Shown one piece after another: positions 4,755 through 5,170 of a stretch of DNA of 5,170 nt. A program made the position numbers and the translations under genes. Position 1 is the stretch's first letter; each line of letters begins with the position of its first letter. The notes under the pieces were generated by a model. It did not search any database, was not told the DNA's origin, and saw only the letters and a program-made list of their open reading frames with translations. This stretch comes from WVZH01 sp034430425. GTDB taxonomy: Bacteria > Chloroflexota > Anaerolineae > Anaerolineales > E44-bin32. The stretch is from contig DAOUEK010000034.1 of assembly GCA_034430425.1 (NCBI GenBank), positions 1 to 5,170 on the forward strand, read 5' to 3'.

Positions 4755-5170
4755 GTGTCATTATCACTTTATCCCTCAGAATTTCGGATCGAACGGGACC
4801 CGGAAAGGTGCATCGTCTGCCAGGTTTGTGTGCGTCAATGCGCGAACGATTGTCACGTGTACGACACGGACGACGATTGTATTGTCAGCAACGAACGCAA
4901 CTGCGTCGGATGCCATCGCTGCGCCACCTTGTGCCCGACGAATGCAATCACAATCACACAGAATCCGAATGATTACAAATCCAACGCCAACTGGACGGCT
5001 CGAGTGATCAAGGATATCTACAAACAAGCGGAATCGGGCGGTGTGCTGCTGACCGGGATGGGATGTGATCGGCAGCTGCCGTCCTATTTCGATCGCATGC
5101 TGCTCAATGCCTCACAGGTCACCAATCCGTCGATCGATCCTTTACGGGAACCAATGGAAATGCGCACGCA
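4755..5170 (+). CDS. gltB: Archaeal-type glutamate synthase subunit with N-terminal 2x[4Fe-4S] ferredoxin domain (3' end beyond window)
   Basis: 138 codons are visible and the frame is open to the window edge. Residues 19-29 contain CIVCQVCVRQC and residues 50-60 contain CVGCHRCATLC followed by Pro. These are two CxxCxxCxxxC motifs (Cys 19, 22, 25, 29 and 50, 53, 56, 60) of a bacterial-type ferredoxin domain carrying two [4Fe-4S] clusters. A linker leads into VLLTGMGCDRQLPSYFDRML (97-116) and VTNPSIDPLREPMEMRT, the start of the FMN-binding synthase domain of archaeal-type glutamate synthases. The subunit would use electrons passed through its iron-sulfur clusters to reduce the 2-iminoglutarate intermediate to glutamate. 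The amidotransferase partner is encoded just upstream, and a GXGXG-domain subunit would be expected downstream of the window. The FMN and catalytic residues are not visible. Confidence 0.93.
   Translation, partial: MSLSLYPSEFRIERDPERCIVCQVCVRQCANDCHVYDTDDDCIVSNERNCVGCHRCATLCPTNAITITQNPNDYKSNANWTARVIKDIYKQAESGGVLLTGMGCDRQLPSYFDRMLLNASQVTNPSIDPLREPMEMRT

Noticed and set aside
4616..5027. Frames of 118, 86 and 83 residues around the ferredoxin region
   Set aside because: The GTG-started frame at 4755 carries two perfect iron-sulfur motifs and a glutamate synthase signature, so the others are shadows.

Overview
The window looks like a piece of a moderate-GC bacterial chromosome, most likely from Chloroflexota (an Anaerolineae-like lineage). 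This is inferred from a bacterial Elp3 next to a Trm9-like methyltransferase and a split, archaeal-type, ferredoxin-containing glutamate synthase. No 16S or other formal marker is present, so the lineage is a guess from gene content. There are no mobile elements, CRISPR arrays or broken genes.

Layout. Left end, minus strand: the first bases of a probable tRNA-Ser run off the window. Behind it lies a complete tRNA-Ser(UGA) (27-111) with an almost ideal promoter (145-173), then a class I SAM methyltransferase of Trm9/ABH8 type (204-935). Divergent from it, with only 16 bp between start codons, is elp3 (952-2553), the radical-SAM/GNAT enzyme that starts wobble-uridine (U34) modification of tRNA. 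This left half is a compact tRNA and tRNA-modification locus. Elp3 would make cm5U34, and the neighbouring methyltransferase could turn it into a methyl ester, as in the eukaryotic Elongator-Trm9 pathway.

Right half, plus strand: a GAF-ANTAR protein (2679-3386, TTG start with a good Shine-Dalgarno) is a sensor fused to an RNA-binding antiterminator. It is followed by a 204-base gap holding a strong promoter (TTGACA-N16-TATCAT) and a structured leader. Next come a class II glutamine amidotransferase (3591-4730) and, 24 bp later, the start of a 2x[4Fe-4S] ferredoxin-fused glutamate synthase subunit (4755 to the window edge).

The most interesting signal is the leader at 3440-3558. It contains two hairpins with six-base loops, AATGAC and AAAGAC, each closed by C-G and each with A at loop position 1 and G at position 4. 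That is the described recognition pattern of ANTAR proteins. The second hairpin shares its bases with the 5' arm of a downstream terminator-like hairpin, so the two cannot form together. A further terminator with seven Us lies between them. I infer that the GAF-ANTAR protein controls the downstream glutamate synthase genes by transcription antitermination, in response to an unknown small molecule sensed by its GAF domain.
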